Origin: Legionella genomosp. 1
GTDB lineage: Bacteria > Pseudomonadota > Gammaproteobacteria > Legionellales > Legionellaceae
Assembly: GCA_945865355.1 (NCBI GenBank)
Contig: CAMBDN010000158.1
Span: 1 to 6,018, forward strand
Reading direction: 5' to 3'
DNA: 6,018 nt
Shown: positions 5,440-6,018 of the stretch, piece by piece
How positions within the stretch are numbered: position 1 is the stretch's first letter
Layout: each line of letters begins with the position of its first letter
Made by a program: the position numbers and the translations under genes
Notes under the pieces: model-generated
Told to the model about the DNA's origin: nothing
Databases searched by the model: none
What the model saw: the letters and a program-made list of their open reading frames with translations, nothing else

Positions 5440-6006
5440 ATGCCTTATGTAATTACAATCGAATCGAATGTTGCTCCCTCAATTTCTATGATAGAAATTG
5501 CCTTGGGTTCTTATCGTATTGAGCAAATTTATTCAAAGACTGCTTGTGAAGTGAATCTTCAATATGGCGTTAATTATTATTTGAAAACCCTGGTTCCTGC
5601 AATGGGTATTTTACGAGCTTCTTTTGAAAAAGAGGAGATAACTGACGCACCATTGGGGCATAGATTGCTTCGCTTATGTACTCAATATAAACCAAATAGG
5701 TCTGACAATACATTTGAACCAAAATACACCCTACCTCATACAAAAGAAGCGATGGCAACCTGTACAAGTGTTTTGCAAGCTTTGGTGAAGCATCGTTATT
5801 TAACGGCAAGTGAGGTGACTGAATTGTTTGATCTGGCGATAGATCCGCATGGATTATTTGCCCAAAAAGCGCTACTTCTTGTCAATGGTGAGATAGTCAT
5901 TCATTCAATGAACATGAAAGATGCATCACCATCATCCTTTAATTTTAAAGCGAAGCGTTCACCTAAAAGGGTGACCTTTCACGTTAATACGGGATCTCAA
6001 ACTTAA
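5440..6006 (+). CDS. Hypothetical protein, 188 residues, function unknown
   Basis: I do not recognise this protein. The start at 5440 is supported by AGGA nine bases upstream (5427-5430); the frame closes at a TAG (5407-5409) before it, and no earlier start exists. The N-terminus (MPYVITIESNVAPSISMIEI) is not a signal peptide, and there is no membrane segment, so it is probably cytoplasmic. Residues about 103-145 look helical (KEAMATCTSVLQALVKHRYL, then SEVTELFDLA). A short strand pair LLLVNGEIVIHS (145-156) leads to a Ser-rich, basic tail (KAKRSPKRV, 170-178) that is probably disordered or binds nucleic acid or a negatively charged partner. It is divergently transcribed from the C39-like peptidase gene across a 222-base shared control region, which makes a functional link possible but unproven. 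The next gene lies outside the window. Confidence 0.7.
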   Translation: MPYVITIESNVAPSISMIEIALGSYRIEQIYSKTACEVNLQYGVNYYLKTLVPAMGILRASFEKEEITDAPLGHRLLRLCTQYKPNRSDNTFEPKYTLPHTKEAMATCTSVLQALVKHRYLTASEVTELFDLAIDPHGLFAQKALLLVNGEIVIHSMNMKDASPSSFNFKAKRSPKRVTFHVNTGSQT

Positions 6007-6018
6007 TAACCTACCCAT

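Noticed and set aside
5307..5522. Plus-strand 71-codon frame with CKKCC before the 188-residue gene
   Set aside because: No ribosome site, unusual Trp/Cys-rich composition, and overlap of 83 bases with the better-supported gene in another frame. Its first part lies over the promoter region.

Overview
The window is about 6 kb of moderate to low GC DNA from a Gram-negative bacterium. The evidence is an OprB-type outer-membrane porin, Sec-type signal peptides on three gene products and a periplasmic L,D-transpeptidase. The protein mix (carbohydrate porin, MAPEG protein, stand-alone GHKL ATPase, papain-fold C39-like peptidase, short unknown proteins) and the AT-rich gaps would suit a Legionellales-like gammaproteobacterium. 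That placement is inference from general style; no taxonomic marker gene is present.

Layout from left to right. Positions 1-1765 hold a minus-strand pair: an exported 247-residue protein of unknown function, then an OprB carbohydrate porin cut by the window's left edge. The porin start lies inside the last codons of the upstream gene, so the two are probably translationally coupled. Positions 1766-2118 are a non-coding divergent gap. Positions 2119-2511 (plus) encode a four-helix MAPEG-family membrane protein. A 152-base gap with a perfect 9-bp dyad follows, then an orphan GHKL-fold ATPase gene (2664-3734, plus) whose last ~100 codons have clearly higher GC than its ATPase core. Converging on it is a minus-strand L,D-transpeptidase gene (3780-4268). 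After a 235-base gap with one doubtful small ORF comes a cytoplasmic C39-like cysteine peptidase gene (4504-5217, minus). A 222-base divergent promoter region separates it from a plus-strand gene (5440-6006) for a 188-residue protein I do not recognise.

There is no single obvious pathway. The left pair looks like an outer-membrane uptake module. The L,D-transpeptidase acts on the envelope. The GHKL ATPase, the C39-like peptidase and the 188-residue protein are the least explained parts. The last two are divergently transcribed around a region with a near-consensus sigma-70 promoter, an 11-bp inverted repeat and a hairpin beside a ribosome binding site, which suggests coordinated control. No rRNA, tRNA, CRISPR array, insertion sequence or convincing intrinsic terminator was seen.
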